DNA of 64,000 nucleotides from Burkholderia sp. NRF60-BP8 (GTDB lineage: Bacteria > Pseudomonadota > Gammaproteobacteria > Burkholderiales > Burkholderiaceae), in NCBI RefSeq assembly GCF_001522585.2, contig NZ_CP013372.1, positions 806,001-870,000 of the forward strand, given 5' to 3'. The position numbers were made by a program, and so were the translations under genes. Under the pieces are notes generated by a model. It did no database searches. It saw only the letters and a list, made by a program, of their open reading frames with translations, and was not told where the DNA came from. Numbering within the stretch: position 1 is the stretch's first letter; every line of letters begins with the position of its first letter. Shown piece by piece: positions 62,695 through 64,000 of the stretch.

Positions 62695-63033
62695 GGCGTG
62701 GGCATGCGGGTGCGTCTCGTCACGCGGCCCGCGAGGCTGAATGATGGACGGAAGTTAACATGATCGCGATCGGGACCGAATAGTTCCGTCGCCGGCTATT
62801 CGATCGGGCATGAACGAGGCGGAGCGGGCGTTGGCGGGGCATGTGCGCAAGCCGTGTGCCGGCTGCCGTCCGTCCGATTTCGGCGGGAACGTCCTGCTTG
62901 CGTGGCCGTAAGGCGTCTGTAACGCGTGCGTGCCGGTGCCGATCGGCGATGCGCCGCTGCGCCGCTGCGCGGGCGTTCGTCCAGCCACGACCGACGCTTG
63001 CACCGCATCGTATGAATTGGGATTCCTGATGAA
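62695..63033. other. 339-base gap between mscS-like and LLM flavoprotein genes
   Basis: It must hold the promoter of the channel gene. One 33-codon frame (62810-62911, MNEAERALAGHVRKPCAGC...) is open but has no ribosome-binding site, and I see no other support for it. No terminator or repeat is convincing. Confidence 0.4.
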
Positions 63034-63993
63034 TCAGGCTGGCTCGTCGTGAAATACCGGCAAGACATGCTCGGCGATTTCCTCGATGACGTCGCGCACG
63101 GGTCGGTCCGATCCAGGGTTCAGCGTGACGTGGTGCGTCCCCGCCGCGCGCATCTCATGCAGGATGTCGACCAGCGCGCGCCGTCCGGTTGCATAGCCGA
63201 GCGGCAGCGCGGTGGCAGGCGTATCGGGATGCGCGGCGAGATCGAGCCGCATCGATACGCCGAATGCGCGAAATTCCGGCGACGCGAGCCGATCGACCGC
63301 CGCGCGCCACATCGAATAGCGGGCACGCTGCGTATCCGGATCGCGGTGATACGTCATCCAGCCGATCGCATGCCGGGCGATCCAGTCGACGCTCTGTCCG
63401 CCCGAGCCGACCGCGAGCATCGGCACCGCGTCGCCGCCGCGCGGCAGCAGCGTGAATTCGGGCGCATCGGGCGGCGCCTGGTCGGGCAGCACGCGCGACG
63501 GCACGCCGAGCGCGGCCGCGACGACGTCCCAGTGCGCGCGATAGCGGTCGCGTCGGGTGTCCGCGTCGACGCCGAACGCCGCATATTCGGGCGGCCGGTC
63601 GCCCGAGCCGAGCCCGAGGATGAAGCGCCCGCTCGACAGCGTCGCGACCGACAGCGCGCCTTTCGCGATATGCAGGGGATGACGCAGCGGCAGCACGATC
63701 GCGCCGCTGGCGAGCGCGATCCGGCGGGTGCGCGACGCCAGCGCGCCGAGCAGTACCCACGGGTCGAGGTGGCCGACCGGATCGGGATAGTCGGCGCTGT
63801 TCAGCGGCACGTCGCGAATCCACAGCGCGCGAAAGCCGAGCGAATCGGCCAGCGCCGCGAGTTCGAGCTGTTCGTTGAAGTCCGCGACGATGCGGCCGCT
63901 GCGAAGCAGCGGAAGCGTGAGGCCGATCGACAGCCGTCCGGCCGAGAAGACACGATGCGCGATGTCGGGGCGGGCGGGGGTGGGGATGGTCAT
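63034..63993 (-). CDS. LLM-class (luciferase-like) flavin-dependent oxidoreductase
   Basis: A 319-residue TIM-barrel flavoprotein of the bacterial luciferase-like monooxygenase superfamily. It has RLSIGLTLPLLRSGRIVADF at the N-terminus, LADSLGFRALWIRDVPL, LASGAIVLPLRHPLHIAK and GRFILGLGSGDRPPEYAAFG, all usual in F420- or FMN-dependent LLM enzymes; in Burkholderia FMN is the likely cofactor. Substrate unknown. It starts seven bases from the window edge, so its upstream context is not visible. Confidence 0.87.
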   Translation of the reverse strand: MTIPTPARPDIAHRVFSAGRLSIGLTLPLLRSGRIVADFNEQLELAALADSLGFRALWIRDVPLNSADYPDPVGHLDPWVLLGALASRTRRIALASGAIVLPLRHPLHIAKGALSVATLSSGRFILGLGSGDRPPEYAAFGVDADTRRDRYRAHWDVVAAALGVPSRVLPDQAPPDAPEFTLLPRGGDAVPMLAVGSGGQSVDWIARHAIGWMTYHRDPDTQRARYSMWRAAVDRLASPEFRAFGVSMRLDLAAHPDTPATALPLGYATGRRALVDILHEMRAAGTHHVTLNPGSDRPVRDVIEEIAEHVLPVFHDEPA

Positions 63994-64000
63994 GGCGAAT

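Noticed and set aside
62810..62911. A 33-codon frame with a CxxC in the gap before the LLM gene
   Set aside because: No ribosome-binding site, and no motif support beyond one CxxC.
1..64000. CRISPR arrays, insertion sequences, prophage genes, rRNA operons, riboswitches
   Set aside because: No regularly spaced repeats, transposase or phage structural genes, rRNA sequence or convincing riboswitch core was seen on reading both strands.

Overview
The window is a G+C-rich (roughly two-thirds G+C) stretch of a betaproteobacterial main chromosome, almost certainly Burkholderia and most likely the B. cepacia complex. The case rests on gene order (polA / DUF2782 gene / thrB / BPSS1780-type membrane protein; xseB-ispA-dxs; rpsU-yqeY-dnaG-rpoD), an extended rpoD with a polyglutamate tract, a DUF3563 micro-gene, and the strong G/C third-position bias of every gene. 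No insertion sequence, prophage, CRISPR array or rRNA operon is visible. The left edge cuts a sensor kinase gene.

Layout. 0-2.8 kb: partial histidine kinase, EamA exporter, LysR regulator and a divergent tautomerase. 3-8 kb: a CHAD protein with a degenerate CYTH half, then molybdate uptake (modE facing modABC) with a well-formed ModE box over the modA promoter. 8-11.5 kb: PAP2 phosphatase, a PHB-depolymerase-type esterase, a DUF3563 gene behind a perfect 14-bp inverted repeat, and the ohrR-ohr peroxide module. 11.6-20 kb: thrB operon, amn, a LOG-family gene and polA. 20-25 kb: type II NADH dehydrogenase, Tat-exported dienelactone hydrolase, sulfurtransferase, Rieske oxygenase. 25-29.4 kb: xseB-ispA-dxs (isoprenoid precursors) and folE2. 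29.5-37.3 kb: tsaD, yhiN-type flavoprotein, rpsU-yqeY-dnaG-rpoD, then a CAT-anticodon tRNA. 37.8-43.7 kb: phospholipase-D lipoprotein, a divergent MocR regulator / PNPOx-like pair, and an S53 serine-carboxyl peptidase.

44-60 kb is a drug-efflux and stress region on the minus strand: a complete RND tripartite pump, an OmpR-type regulator and a histidine kinase reduced to membrane and HAMP parts; a decayed aminoglycoside 3'-phosphotransferase remnant; a VirK-like secreted protein; katB-ankB (exported catalase plus ankyrin lipoprotein); and an EmrAB-OMF tripartite pump with a divergent TetR repressor. The right end has a large YbiO-type MscS channel and an LLM-class flavoprotein.

Most genes are well-known families. 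No clearly new multi-gene system is visible. The observations most worth checking are the aph remnant, the kinase without its phospho-accepting histidine or ATPase domain beside an intact regulator, the inverted repeat before the DUF3563 gene, the identity (Ile2 or Met) of the CAT tRNA, and the one-base gap between the divergent starts of polA and the LOG gene.
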